Source: Acidimicrobiia bacterium (GTDB lineage Bacteria > Actinomycetota > Acidimicrobiia > Spongiisociales > UBA5794). From it: DNA of 21,633 nt. Under the pieces are notes generated by a model. The model made no database searches and was not told the origin of the DNA. It saw nothing but the letters and a program-made list of their open reading frames with translations. Below are positions 7,240 to 15,217 of this stretch, piece by piece (within the stretch, counting starts at the first letter, position 1; each line of letters begins with the position of its first letter). The translations under genes and the position numbers were made by a program. The stretch spans positions 1 through 21,633 of the forward strand of contig JABDIW010000366.1 of NCBI GenBank assembly GCA_013003515.1. Reading direction: 5' to 3'.

Positions 7240-8300
7240 CAGCGCTCCCCCATGATCTTCACGGTATTGCCGAGCAGCTCCACAGCAGAGACGGTGACAT
7301 CGTCGATGTCGGCCATGGTGGCGAAATCTCCGGCCAGAGGGTGCTTGCCCAGACCGCCTCCGATTCGGCCGCCGACGTAGACGACAACGCGATCCACCAG
7401 GCCGGCGGCCCAGAGGGAACCGGCCAGAGTCGGGCCGCCCTCGACGAGAACGCCGATGTGACCACGCGACTCGAGATCTTTGAGAGCAGCCTGCAGGTCG
7501 ACACCCGAGTCGCCGTCGACAACCACCAGCTCGCCAGCCGGAATGTCGATGGGCGTTGCGGAGTACACGATGGGGCTGCGATTCCACACGGCGGCATCCC
7601 CGGGAAGTGGCTCGGCTCCGGCAACGACGACAGGTGTCGGTTGGTTTCCGGTGTACCCGTCGAGTCGGACATCGAGACCGGGATCGTCGGCGCGAATCGT
7701 GCCGGCTCCGACGACGACCACGTCGTTGGCGGCTCGCAGCCGGTGAACGTCCGATCGCGCTTCGGTGCCAGAGATCCAGCGGGATGAGCCGTCGGCGGCC
7801 GCCACCTGGCCATCGAGCGTCTGAGCCCACTTCAGCGTCACGAGCGGCCGGCCGGTCCGGCGATGGTGGAAGTATGCGGGATCGGCTGCCTCGACCTGTG
7901 CCGCAGCGATCGGGCCGATGACTTCGATACCGGCACCACGCAGGCGGTCGACACCGCGCCCCGAGACCCTGGGGTCGGGGTCGAGTGCCCCGACGACGAC
8001 CGTCGAGATGCCGGCCTCGATGATGGCCGACGTGCATGGCGGTGTCAGCCCTTGGTGATCGCAGGGCTCCAGCGAGACGAACATCGTCCCTCCTGAGGCG
8101 GAGGAGCCGGCTGCTTCCAGTGCCACAACCTCGGCGTGGTGCTGGCCTGCGGCGCGATGGGCGCCGGCACCGATCTCGGATCCGGCGGCATCGAGCACGA
8201 CGGCACCGACCCGCGGATTGGGGTGCGGCAGCGTTGCTGCGCTCAGGCCGATGGCCCGGTGCATCCAGGCATCGGCGTCTGTTGAAACGCCGGGCGTCAC
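7239..8300 (-). CDS. ribD: Bifunctional riboflavin deaminase/reductase
   Basis: Catalyses the deamination and side-chain reduction steps after GTP cyclohydrolase II; 353 residues. Residues 1-145 are a zinc cytidine-deaminase-like domain, with HHAEVVALEAA and VSLEPCDHQGLTPPC supplying the zinc ligands and catalytic Glu. Residues 150-353 are the NADPH-dependent reductase (RPLVTLKWAQTLDGQVA, then GVLVEGGPTLAGSLWAAGLVD). The start is GTG at 8300, four bases after GGAGG. The in-frame ATG at 8318 and start-like codons above it lie inside the riboswitch aptamer and are rejected. It is the first gene of the riboflavin cluster and is under direct FMN control. Confidence 0.96.
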   Translation of the reverse strand: MTPGVSTDADAWMHRAIGLSAATLPHPNPRVGAVVLDAAGSEIGAGAHRAAGQHHAEVVALEAAGSSASGGTMFVSLEPCDHQGLTPPCTSAIIEAGISTVVVGALDPDPRVSGRGVDRLRGAGIEVIGPIAAAQVEAADPAYFHHRRTGRPLVTLKWAQTLDGQVAAADGSSRWISGTEARSDVHRLRAANDVVVVGAGTIRADDPGLDVRLDGYTGNQPTPVVVAGAEPLPGDAAVWNRSPIVYSATPIDIPAGELVVVDGDSGVDLQAALKDLESRGHIGVLVEGGPTLAGSLWAAGLVDRVVVYVGGRIGGGLGKHPLAGDFATMADIDDVTVSAVELLGNTVKIMGER

Positions 8301-8303
8301 GTG

Positions 8304-8422
8304 GCCTCCTTCTCCCATCCGGACTCTCACCGTCGGTCCCGGAGTTCCACCGGGTCAACCCGCCGAAGCGGGCTCGCGGACTCTCACCGCCGGTCGGGAA
8401 TTGCACCCTGCCCTGAAGGGGC
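8304..8422 (-). ncRNA. FMN riboswitch (RFN element)
   Basis: The FMN aptamer consensus is clear on the minus strand: CAGGGCAGGGTG (8415-8404), then ATTCCCGACCGGCGGTGAGA, TCCGCGAGCC, and finally GACGGTGAGAGTCCGGATG followed by GGAGAAGG. The P1 stem pairs GCCCCTTC (8422-8415) with GAAGGAGGC (8312-8304), leaving one bulged A at 8307. The second strand contains the GGAGG of ribD, so formation of P1 itself hides the ribosome-binding site. FMN binding is expected to repress translation of ribD and the coupled rib genes. I see no separate terminator between aptamer and start codon. Confidence 0.95.
8305..8309 (-). promoter_or_regulatory. ribD Shine-Dalgarno embedded in riboswitch P1
   Basis: GGAGG at 8309-8305 is followed by four bases and the GTG start at 8300. 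All four G residues are paired with C residues of the 5' P1 strand and the middle A is bulged, so access to the site depends on whether P1 is formed. Confidence 0.8.
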
Positions 8423-8467
8423 GTTTGTCTGAGGAAATGGTAGCCGGGTCAGGGAGTGCAACGGCCG

Positions 8468-9397
8468 TCAGGCACGACGGTCGATCTGGTAGCTGCTCCC
8501 GTGCTGGCGCTTGGCGTATTCCTTCATCTCAGAGGCGATGGCAGAAGCCTCCCACTCCGAGCTGATCTGGCGGCGCTGGTTGGACGCCACACCAAGCGAA
8601 ATGGACGAGATCGGAAAGGCATGCCGTTCGCCCCGGCGATCTGTGACCTCGATGAACCCCTGTAGCGCGTCGGCCGTGTCGTAGAACTCGAGGATGCCGT
8701 CGTCATACGCCCGCACCGTCTCCTTGCAGAACTCCTCCACGTGGTCGGGGTCGATGACGGCCACGAAGTCATCACCACCAACGTGTCCAACGAAGGCCTC
8801 GGCGTCTCCGCAGGCGACGGCGGCGTCGAGCAGAGTCGTAGCAGCGAACTTGATGACAGAGTCACCGCGCATGAAGCCGTAGTGGTCGTTGAAGGCTTTG
8901 AAATTGTCGAGGTCGGCGTGGACCACCGAGAACGGTTTCTCGATCTCGACTCGCTTCTCCAGCTCGCGAGAGATCCGGAAGTTGCCCGGCAACCCGGTCA
9001 ACGGGGACAGGTCCCGCATCTGCTGGGCACGACGCAGGACGGTGCGGACCCTGGCGATCAGCTCCTCGAGGTCGAACGGCTTCGTGATGTAGTCGTCCGC
9101 ACCCAGGTCGAGTCCCTTGACCCGGTCTTCGGCCAGCGCCTTGGCAGTGAGGATGATGACCGGGACGTTGGCAGTTGCCGGGGAGTTGCGGAGGCGACGC
9201 AACACCGTGAGGCCGTCCATCTCGGGCATCATGACGTCGAGAAGAACGAGGTCAGGGGGGCGGCTCTTTGCCGTCTCGAGGGCGACGATGCCCCCGTCTG
9301 CGGTGTCGGCTTCGAACCCCTCGAGCTCGAGGTTCATCCGCACGAACTGCAGGATGTCCGGATCGTCATCGACGACGAGGATCCGTTCTTTCATCAC
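8468..9397 (-). CDS. Response regulator with C-terminal GGDEF-family domain (signature GGDDF)
   Basis: A 309-residue two-domain signalling protein. Residues 4-122 are a CheY-like receiver with acidic pocket D11/D12, phospho-acceptor D54 in LVLLDVMMPEMDG, switch T84 and K106 in YITKPF. Residues 129-305 are a GGDEF-type domain with LSPLTGLPGN, ADLDNFKAFNDHYGFMRGD and the signature GGDDF (207-211). The usual fourth-position Glu is Asp, and there is no RxxD inhibitory site upstream. Diguanylate cyclase activity is possible but uncertain. No histidine kinase gene lies in the window. The start is GTG at 9397 (GTGA overlap with rpe) or the next codon, ATG at 9394. It is the only signalling gene in this metabolic cluster. 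Confidence 0.93.
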   Translation of the reverse strand: MMKERILVVDDDPDILQFVRMNLELEGFEADTADGGIVALETAKSRPPDLVLLDVMMPEMDGLTVLRRLRNSPATANVPVIILTAKALAEDRVKGLDLGADDYITKPFDLEELIARVRTVLRRAQQMRDLSPLTGLPGNFRISRELEKRVEIEKPFSVVHADLDNFKAFNDHYGFMRGDSVIKFAATTLLDAAVACGDAEAFVGHVGGDDFVAVIDPDHVEEFCKETVRAYDDGILEFYDTADALQGFIEVTDRRGERHAFPISSISLGVASNQRRQISSEWEASAIASEMKEYAKRQHGSSYQIDRRA

Positions 9398-10047
9398 AAC
9401 TCGTTTCGTAGCGCACGGACGGCGCCGACCGGGTCCGGCGCTCGGAAGATCGCCGATCCAGCAACGAACACGTCCGCTCCCGCCTCGCGGGCGAGACCGA
9501 TCGTGCTGGGGGTGATCCCCCCGTCGATCTGTATATCGGCATCGAGGCCCTGAGAATCAACCGCTTTCCTGATCGTCTCCAGCTTGGGGAGCACCTCGGG
9601 CATGAAGCTCTGCCCACCAAACCCCGGCTCGACGGACATGACCACCACCACATCGACCAGCTCGAGGAACGGCTCGACGCTTGCAGCAGGGGTGATGGGG
9701 TTGGCGACCAGACCGAAGCCAAGCCCGTGTTCTCGCGCCAATTCGGCGACAGGGCGGGGGTCGGGGAAGACCTCGATGTGCACGGTGACGAGGTCGGCGC
9801 CGGCCTCGGCGAGCTCCGGGAAGTAGGAATCCGGGTTGGTGGTCATCAGGTGACAGTCGAACAGCAACTTGCTGTGCGGGCGTATCGAGCTGATGACGGG
9901 GATCCCCAACGAGATGTTGGGGACGAAGTGGCCGTCCATGACATCGATGTGAAGCCAATCGACATCGTTCTCGATCCTGGCGATCTCCTCGCCGAGGCGA
10001 GAGAAGTCGGCCGCCAGGATGGACGGAGCGATGCGTGCGGGCTTCAC
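9394..10047 (-). CDS. rpe: Ribulose-phosphate 3-epimerase
   Basis: Interconverts ribulose 5-phosphate and xylulose 5-phosphate in the pentose phosphate pathway; 217 residues, a TIM barrel. IAPSILAADFSRLGEEI, the metal-binding DVMDGHFVPNIS, HLMTTNP, SVEPGFGGQSF and IQIDGGI (second catalytic Asp) are all present. The start is GTG at 10047, overlapping the ppk2 stop as GTGA. The open frame continues upstream but only as a ppk2 shadow. Ribulose 5-phosphate is also the substrate of the synthase half of RibBA downstream, so its position before the riboflavin genes is metabolically sensible. Confidence 0.96.
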   Translation of the reverse strand: MKPARIAPSILAADFSRLGEEIARIENDVDWLHIDVMDGHFVPNISLGIPVISSIRPHSKLLFDCHLMTTNPDSYFPELAEAGADLVTVHIEVFPDPRPVAELAREHGLGFGLVANPITPAASVEPFLELVDVVVVMSVEPGFGGQSFMPEVLPKLETIRKAVDSQGLDADIQIDGGITPSTIGLAREAGADVFVAGSAIFRAPDPVGAVRALRNEL

Positions 10048-10832
10048 TCGATGACGATCCCGTCGAGGTCTTCCTCGGGCTCCGGGTAGCTGAGGCCGGC
10101 ATCCCGAAGGGCCTCGACCAGCACCTCGGCTACGAGCAGGTTCCGGTACCACTTGTGGTTGGCCGGGATGATGTGCCACGGGGCCTGGTCGGTGGACGTC
10201 TTCTCGAGAACGTCCTGGTATGCGGCCATGTAGTCATCCCAGAGCTTGCGATGATCGAGATCGCCGGCGTTGAACTTCCAGTTCTTCGTGGGGTCGTCGA
10301 GTCGAGCTTGGAGTCGCCGCTTCTGTTCGTCCTTGTCGATGTGCAGGTAGAACTTGCGGATGATGGTTCCCTCATCTGCGAGCAGTCGCTCGAACGCGTT
10401 GATGTGGTCGTATCGCCTCGACCAGCGCTCCTCCGGCACCAGGCCGAGCACGCGGACTACGAGGACGTCCTCGTAGTGGCTCCGATTGAAGACTCCGATC
10501 TCTCCTGATCCCGGAGTGTGCTCGTGGATGCGCCACAGGTAATCGTGGGCCAACTCCTCAGAAGTCGGCACCTTGAAGTTGGCGATCTTCACACCCTGGG
10601 GATTGGTGCGCCGGAAGACCTTCCGGATCGTGCCGTCCTTGCCCCCGGTGTCCATGGCCTGAAGCACCATCAGGAGCTTCCGGCTGCCATCGGCCCACAA
10701 CAAGCGGCCCAACTCGCCCAGTTCCTTGGCGAGGGCCTTGAAGCGCCGCTCGGCGTCCTCTCGCGTCAGCCCACCGGTGTCGTCCGCGGCGATGGACGCC
10801 AGGGAGACGCGCGTACCTGGTTCAACCTTCAT
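10044..10832 (-). CDS. ppk2: Polyphosphate kinase 2 family (class III-like) polyphosphate:nucleotide phosphotransferase
   Basis: Predicted to transfer phosphate from polyphosphate to AMP and/or ADP; 262 residues, a single PPK2 domain. The P-loop-like Walker A is MDTGGKDGTIRKVF (from residue 60). The second conserved block is FNRSHYEDVLVVRV (115-128). A lid region follows with RYDHINAFERLLADEGT, and the C-terminus contains WHIIPANHKWYRN. The overall length and these motifs match the class III enzymes I know (Meiothermus type), which phosphorylate both AMP and ADP. Substrate preference is inferred. The ATG at 10832 follows rsmB by 36 nt, and the stop overlaps rpe, so it is co-translated with a sugar-phosphate enzyme rather than with other polyphosphate genes. 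Confidence 0.94.
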   Translation of the reverse strand: MKVEPGTRVSLASIAADDTGGLTREDAERRFKALAKELGELGRLLWADGSRKLLMVLQAMDTGGKDGTIRKVFRRTNPQGVKIANFKVPTSEELAHDYLWRIHEHTPGSGEIGVFNRSHYEDVLVVRVLGLVPEERWSRRYDHINAFERLLADEGTIIRKFYLHIDKDEQKRRLQARLDDPTKNWKFNAGDLDHRKLWDDYMAAYQDVLEKTSTDQAPWHIIPANHKWYRNLLVAEVLVEALRDAGLSYPEPEEDLDGIVIE

Positions 10833-10868
10833 GAGACCCCTGTTCTCGGCACCGGGAGCCTACCCGGG

Positions 10869-12053
10869 TCACGTGTCGATCACTGAGATGAACATGCCAT
10901 CGGTGCCCGTGGTGTGGGGCCCCAGCATGGTGCCGGAGCCGAGGTCGACGCCGGGCAGATCGATCGGCGCTCGTCCGCCCCGATCGGCCACGACTGCCGT
11001 CGTCTCCGCAGCTGTCACCGTGCACACCGAGTACACGACAACACCCCCCGGTTTCGCCAGGTCGATGGCCGCGTCCAACAGGCGGGCCTGAAGATCCGCG
11101 AGGGCGTCGAGCGACGCAGGCTCGATGCGGTGCATGATCTCGGGCCGGCGGCGCAAGGTGCCGAGACCTGTGCACGGTGCGTCGAGGAGCACCCGGTCGA
11201 AGGACCCCGGGGCGAACGCGGGGCGCGAACCATCCATGACCAGGTGGTGTATCCACGAGTCGTCGAGACGACGCTGAGCCGATTTGAGCCGACGATGATG
11301 GTTGTCGGTGGCCACGAGGAGGCCGGTTCGGTCCATCGAGTCCCTGAGGTGTCCCGTCTTGCCGCCAGGGGCCGCTGCCATGTCGAGAACCCGCTCTCCG
11401 GGCTGGGCGCCCACCGCCATCCCCACGGCGACGGAAGCCGGGTCGGCGAAGCTCGCAAGGTCTCTCTCGACGAGGTCCCGGGCAACCGCCATGTCGTCCA
11501 CGATGCGAGCCGGGTCCAGTCCTGGAACCGGCGTACCGGTGTCGGGAGCCCCGGGCCGGAGGCGGAGGGCGGCGGGAGCGTCGGCGAGTGAGGCCGACTC
11601 GAATGCGGCGACGTCACCCCAATCGGTCTCGATCCGTCGGCGGATCCAGTCGGGGAGACGTGGCGGTGCCAGGTCGCCCGAACGCGTCACCTTGCGGAGC
11701 ACCGCGTTCAGGAATCCCCGTGGGCCTCGTCCCTCGACGGACGACACGATCGTGTTCACCGCTGCATGGGGAGGCGTGCCGTGGACCTTGAGCTCGACGA
11801 CACCAATCCGCAGCAGATCGAGGAGCTCGGGGTCGATGGCCGAGATCTGTCTTCCCGACGCCTCCTCGATCACGGCATCGATCGCCAGGCGGTTGCGGAT
11901 CGTGCCGTACACATCCGAATAGACCAGTGCGCGATCGGCGGAAGAGAGCCCTTCTGTCGCGGTGCGCAGCACCACGTTGCTGAAGGCACCACCACGATCG
12001 ATGCGACCCACGAGCTGTGCGGCGAGCCTGCGAGCCTCGACTCCGGCGGTCAC
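10869..12053 (-). CDS. rsmB: 16S rRNA cytosine-C5 methyltransferase RsmB (Sun/Fmu)
   Basis: Predicted to make m5C967 (E. coli numbering) in 16S rRNA; 394 residues. Residues 5-130 are the NusB-like RNA-binding domain (LRIGVVELKVHGTPPHAAVN, then GFLNAVLRKV). The Rossmann methyltransferase follows, with the SAM motif VLDMAAAPGGKTGHL (222-236), motif IV DAPCTGLGTLRRRPEI (C294) and motif VI VYSVCTVTAAE with catalytic C344. Motif VI is a little unusual (SVCT rather than STCS), but the key cysteine is present. The start is GTG at 12053, overlapping the fmt stop as GTGA. The fmt-rsmB pairing is widely conserved. Confidence 0.95.
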   Translation of the reverse strand: MTAGVEARRLAAQLVGRIDRGGAFSNVVLRTATEGLSSADRALVYSDVYGTIRNRLAIDAVIEEASGRQISAIDPELLDLLRIGVVELKVHGTPPHAAVNTIVSSVEGRGPRGFLNAVLRKVTRSGDLAPPRLPDWIRRRIETDWGDVAAFESASLADAPAALRLRPGAPDTGTPVPGLDPARIVDDMAVARDLVERDLASFADPASVAVGMAVGAQPGERVLDMAAAPGGKTGHLRDSMDRTGLLVATDNHHRRLKSAQRRLDDSWIHHLVMDGSRPAFAPGSFDRVLLDAPCTGLGTLRRRPEIMHRIEPASLDALADLQARLLDAAIDLAKPGGVVVYSVCTVTAAETTAVVADRGGRAPIDLPGVDLGSGTMLGPHTTGTDGMFISVIDT

Positions 12054-12958
12054 AGGACTGGGAGCGGTTCGCCGCGTCGGCCGTTCATCCAGGATCGTGC
12101 CGCCATCGGCGGCTTCCCGGACGCCTGGACCCGATGCAGCTCCAGGCTCCCGGCCGCGGTCCCGACGAGCACCCGTCCGTCGACAACCGATACGACGCCC
12201 CGCTCAGAGGCTTCATCGACGGCACCGGCCTGGTGAACCTTGAGGCGGCCGTCGGGGGCCTCGAGCCAGGCTCCGGGACGAGGGCTGAAGGCCCGGACGG
12301 CTCGCTCGAGCTCGTCGGCACGACGTGTGGGATCGAGACGCGCATCGCTGGTGGCCATGCGGGGAGCGTGGGTTGCCGCCGTCTCGTCCTGGTGCGAGAG
12401 ACTCGCCTCCCCGGCCACATACGTGGGCAGGGTGGCTGTCAGGAGCCCGGCACCAAGAGACGACAGACGTCCGGTGAGGGTTCCGCCCGTATCGGTCGGG
12501 GCGATCGTGGTCAACGCGGAAGCGATCACCGGCCCGGTATCGAGCCCTTCATCGAGCCGCATGAGTGAGACTCCCGTGTCGGCATCCCCGGCGGCGATGG
12601 CTGCCTGGACGGGGGCTGCTCCCCTCCACCGGGGCAGGAGCGAGAAGTGGACGTTCACGAAGCCGTGTTCCGGTACGGCAAGAACCTCCTTCTTCAGGAT
12701 CCTGCCATAGGCGACGACGATGGCAACCTCCGGCTCGAGGCCCTCGACGATGCCCAGGATCTCGGCTCCATCGGGTTCGAAGACGTCGAGTCCCCAGTCT
12801 CTGGAAGCGACCTTCACCGCCGTCGGCGCCCGATCCCCAGATCGACCCCGAGGACGATCCGGCTGGGTGATGACGCCGACGACGTCGACGATCTCGAGAG
12901 CCGCGGCCAGGGAGGGGACGGCTGCCGGCGGGCTGCCGAGGAAGATCGCTCGCGTCAT
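12050..12958 (-). CDS. fmt: Methionyl-tRNA formyltransferase
   Basis: Formylates initiator Met-tRNA with 10-formyl-tetrahydrofolate; 302 residues, the usual length. The N-terminal Rossmann-like domain begins TRAIFLGSPPAAVPSLAA. The active site is the set N102/H104/D140, in VNVHFSLLPRWRGAAPVQAA and LDEGLDTGPV. The C-terminal OB domain (about 205-302) contains RAFSPRPGAWLEAPDGRLKV. The ATG at 12958 overlaps the def stop as ATGA. Def removes the formyl group that Fmt adds, so the pair forms a functional unit. Confidence 0.97.
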   Translation of the reverse strand: MTRAIFLGSPPAAVPSLAAALEIVDVVGVITQPDRPRGRSGDRAPTAVKVASRDWGLDVFEPDGAEILGIVEGLEPEVAIVVAYGRILKKEVLAVPEHGFVNVHFSLLPRWRGAAPVQAAIAAGDADTGVSLMRLDEGLDTGPVIASALTTIAPTDTGGTLTGRLSSLGAGLLTATLPTYVAGEASLSHQDETAATHAPRMATSDARLDPTRRADELERAVRAFSPRPGAWLEAPDGRLKVHQAGAVDEASERGVVSVVDGRVLVGTAAGSLELHRVQASGKPPMAARSWMNGRRGEPLPVL

Positions 12959-13449
12959 CGCAACCCCAGCGATTCCTCGCGGATCTCCTTCAAGGCCTGC
13001 TTCCGGATCTTCCGATCGAGTCTCTCCAACAGCAACGTGCCGTTGAGGTGGTCGATCTCATGCTGGAGAACCCGGCCCATCAGCTCATCGCCTTCATACT
13101 CCACGGGGCTTCCGGTCTCGTCTACGCCCACGGCTCGCGCATAGCCCGCTCGGGCGATCGGCCAGAAGTGGCCGGGCACCGAGAGGCACCCCTCGTCCAT
13201 CTCCCACTCCCCCGATGTCGCCACCAACTCCGGATTGGCCATGACGAAGGGGCCGTCACCGATGTCTGCGACGAAGAGGCGCTTCGAGATCCCGATCTGT
13301 GGCGCGGCGAGGCCGACGCCGGGGGCGTCGTACATCGTCTCGAGCATGTCGCCGATGAGGCCCTCGAGAGCCGAATCGAACTCGGTCACCGGGTCGGCCG
13401 GGATGTTGAGAACCGGGTCGCCCAGAGTGCGGATGGGGAATCGTGCCAT
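12955..13449 (-). CDS. def: Peptide deformylase
   Basis: Metalloenzyme removing the N-formyl group from nascent proteins; 164 residues. The three family motifs are intact: GVGLAAPQ (44-51), EGCLSV (86-91) and QHEIDH (129-134). The metal ligands are C88, H130 and H134, with catalytic E131. MARFPIRTLGDPVL is a normal N-terminus. The ATG at 13449 follows the priA stop by 13 nt without a strong Shine-Dalgarno, which suggests coupled translation. In M. tuberculosis def is located elsewhere, so its presence in this chain differs from the mycobacterial order. Confidence 0.97.
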   Translation of the reverse strand: MARFPIRTLGDPVLNIPADPVTEFDSALEGLIGDMLETMYDAPGVGLAAPQIGISKRLFVADIGDGPFVMANPELVATSGEWEMDEGCLSVPGHFWPIARAGYARAVGVDETGSPVEYEGDELMGRVLQHEIDHLNGTLLLERLDRKIRKQALKEIREESLGLR

Positions 13450-13462
13450 GGCTCAGGCGAGG

Positions 13463-15217
13463 TTAGAGGTCGATGGGGTCAGCGTCGATCCTCACCCGAC
13501 GCCCCTCTTCGCGCCACTCGTGCACGGCCGATCGCAGCCCCAGCCGGAAGGGGCGCAGATCACGACCCTGGATCAACCACCGTGACGAACCTTCGTCGAT
13601 CGCCGGCCCGAGGACGGTTGCGCCGTCAGGCTGCAGTTCGAGCATCGACCCGGCCGTGGGTGGTGGGCCGCTGAGGTCGACGGCGATGATCTCGGTGACG
13701 GGAGGGAACCCCGACGCGCCGCGCCCGTCCACGAGCGTCGCCATTGCCTCATCGGGGCGGCCCGACACCAGGGCTCCGACGACGGGGTCATCGGGCATCC
13801 CCGTCTCGAGGATGCATCTCCGGCCCGACCCGGCCCTGACCATGCCGGCCACGCGGGCACCGATCCTCAAGGCCTCCTCGCCGGCCCGGTAGTTGGGGGC
13901 GAGGAGCATGGAGTCGAGACCCAGTAACACCGAGATGTCGACCGCCGGCTGCCCGACCAGGTCTCGCTCGGTGCCGACGACGACGGCGGAGCCCGAGCCG
14001 GACGCGCCGACCGAGTCGATCGAGCGGCGCAGGTCGTCGATGACCCGACCGACGCTCAAACCGACAGCCCTGAACTGATCGTTCTGACAGTGTTGGCAGG
14101 CGCCGTTGACGGTGCTGCATCTTCGGCACACCGGTTCGCGGGGAACCGCCGAGCCACACGACATGCACCGACGCGGCTCACCACACGCTCGACACACCAG
14201 GTATTCCTGACGCCGGGGGACGAACACGAACGCGGAACCATGCCGACTCGTGACGGTTTGAAGCGCCCGCCGTGTCGCATCGGTGACGATGCCCGACAGT
14301 GTCGCCGACCGCCGATCGACGACCTCGACACGGGACCAGACCCGGCCACGCGGTCGACTGATCCGGGTTCCGGCGGCGACCACCTCACTCGGTGGAACCG
14401 GGCCCAGGTAGACCAGGCCGAGCCCTTCGACGGCAGCGCGGCGGCGGGCGATGTCGCCAACTCGCAACGTCGGGGTCTGCGGAGCCTTCAGAGAGCGTCG
14501 GCCCGGCTCGACGACGATCATCAGCCCCAAATCACCCATGGGCCAGGTGGTGATCTCCCGGGTGCCGATCACCAGGACACCGTGCCCCGTTTGGCTCGCC
14601 GCCCACGCCTCGGTGGTCTGACGAGCCGGGTACTGGGACGACGCCATGTGGACGCGGTTCCCAAATGGCAGCGCCGCCGCCAGCTCTCCCACCTCGCCGA
14701 CCGTCGGCACGACCACGGCGACGTTTCTCCCGGCTGCCAGGACTCCCGATGCCAGACCAGCCACAGTCGTCGCCCACGGTCCCGTCTGCAGCAACGCATG
14801 CGGCGGGATACGGCCCCCTGATGCGGCGCGATTGGTGATCTCCGGGAGTGGGGACTCGGTGACTGCAACCGGGTCGAGATCGACGTCCGGCAGAAGTCGC
14901 GGGACGTTCGGTGGGGCAGCTTTGGCCAGCATCGGCCCGAGTGGGGAGACGTAGTGGATGGCCGCCCACCGCAAGGTCTGAAGCAACCCCGCATCGAAGA
15001 CCGGCAGGTCACCGGTCTGACCCTTGATGGGCCGCAGCTTGCGGTCGCTGGTTGCATCGGCGTCGACGACATAGCCACGGACCGTGCGCCCCCCGAGCGG
15101 CACCCTGACCATCGCCCCCATCCGGATCGGTTGCAGGGTCTCGGGAACCGAATACGCGAATCCGTCATCGACAGCGAAAGACGGAACGTCGGGAACGACC
15201 CTGACGACCTGGCTCAC
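13463..15217 (-). CDS. priA: Primosomal protein N' (PriA), actinobacterial form lacking helicase motifs
   Basis: Replication-restart protein, 584 residues. The N-terminal 3'-DNA-end-binding domain is recognisable (VRVVPDVPSFAVDDGFAYSV, then GAMVRVPLGGRTVRGYV). Eight paired cysteines at 342, 345, 351, 354, 364, 367, 374 and 377 (CRAC, CMSC, CRRC, CQHC) form the two zinc sites. The Walker A of active PriA is replaced by QTGPWATTVAG (around 144-154), and the DEEH box by VVEPGRRS (235-242), so ATP hydrolysis is unlikely. This loss is known for actinobacterial PriA and is not damage. The start is GTG at 15217, overlapping the coaBC stop as GTGA; a much longer open frame upstream is a coaBC shadow. 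Confidence 0.93.
   Translation of the reverse strand: MSQVVRVVPDVPSFAVDDGFAYSVPETLQPIRMGAMVRVPLGGRTVRGYVVDADATSDRKLRPIKGQTGDLPVFDAGLLQTLRWAAIHYVSPLGPMLAKAAPPNVPRLLPDVDLDPVAVTESPLPEITNRAASGGRIPPHALLQTGPWATTVAGLASGVLAAGRNVAVVVPTVGEVGELAAALPFGNRVHMASSQYPARQTTEAWAASQTGHGVLVIGTREITTWPMGDLGLMIVVEPGRRSLKAPQTPTLRVGDIARRRAAVEGLGLVYLGPVPPSEVVAAGTRISRPRGRVWSRVEVVDRRSATLSGIVTDATRRALQTVTSRHGSAFVFVPRRQEYLVCRACGEPRRCMSCGSAVPREPVCRRCSTVNGACQHCQNDQFRAVGLSVGRVIDDLRRSIDSVGASGSGSAVVVGTERDLVGQPAVDISVLLGLDSMLLAPNYRAGEEALRIGARVAGMVRAGSGRRCILETGMPDDPVVGALVSGRPDEAMATLVDGRGASGFPPVTEIIAVDLSGPPPTAGSMLELQPDGATVLGPAIDEGSSRWLIQGRDLRPFRLGLRSAVHEWREEGRRVRIDADPIDL

Noticed and set aside
5567..7380. Plus-strand open frames opposite ribBA and ribE (244 and 259 codons)
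   Set aside because: Shadows of intact riboflavin genes on the other strand.
6646..8406. A 586-codon minus-strand frame appearing to fuse an Arg-rich protein to riboflavin synthase
   Set aside because: The N-terminal 390 codons are the out-of-frame reading of ribD and its riboswitch; ribE starts at 7239.
8437..8461. TTGCAC and TACCAT as a promoter for the riboflavin cluster
   Set aside because: The spacing is only 13 nt and the -10 match is weak; no better promoter was seen between the response regulator stop and the riboswitch.
13463..15217. priA as a decaying pseudogene because helicase motifs are missing
   Set aside because: The frame is intact, all zinc cysteines are kept and loss of these motifs is a known actinobacterial trait.
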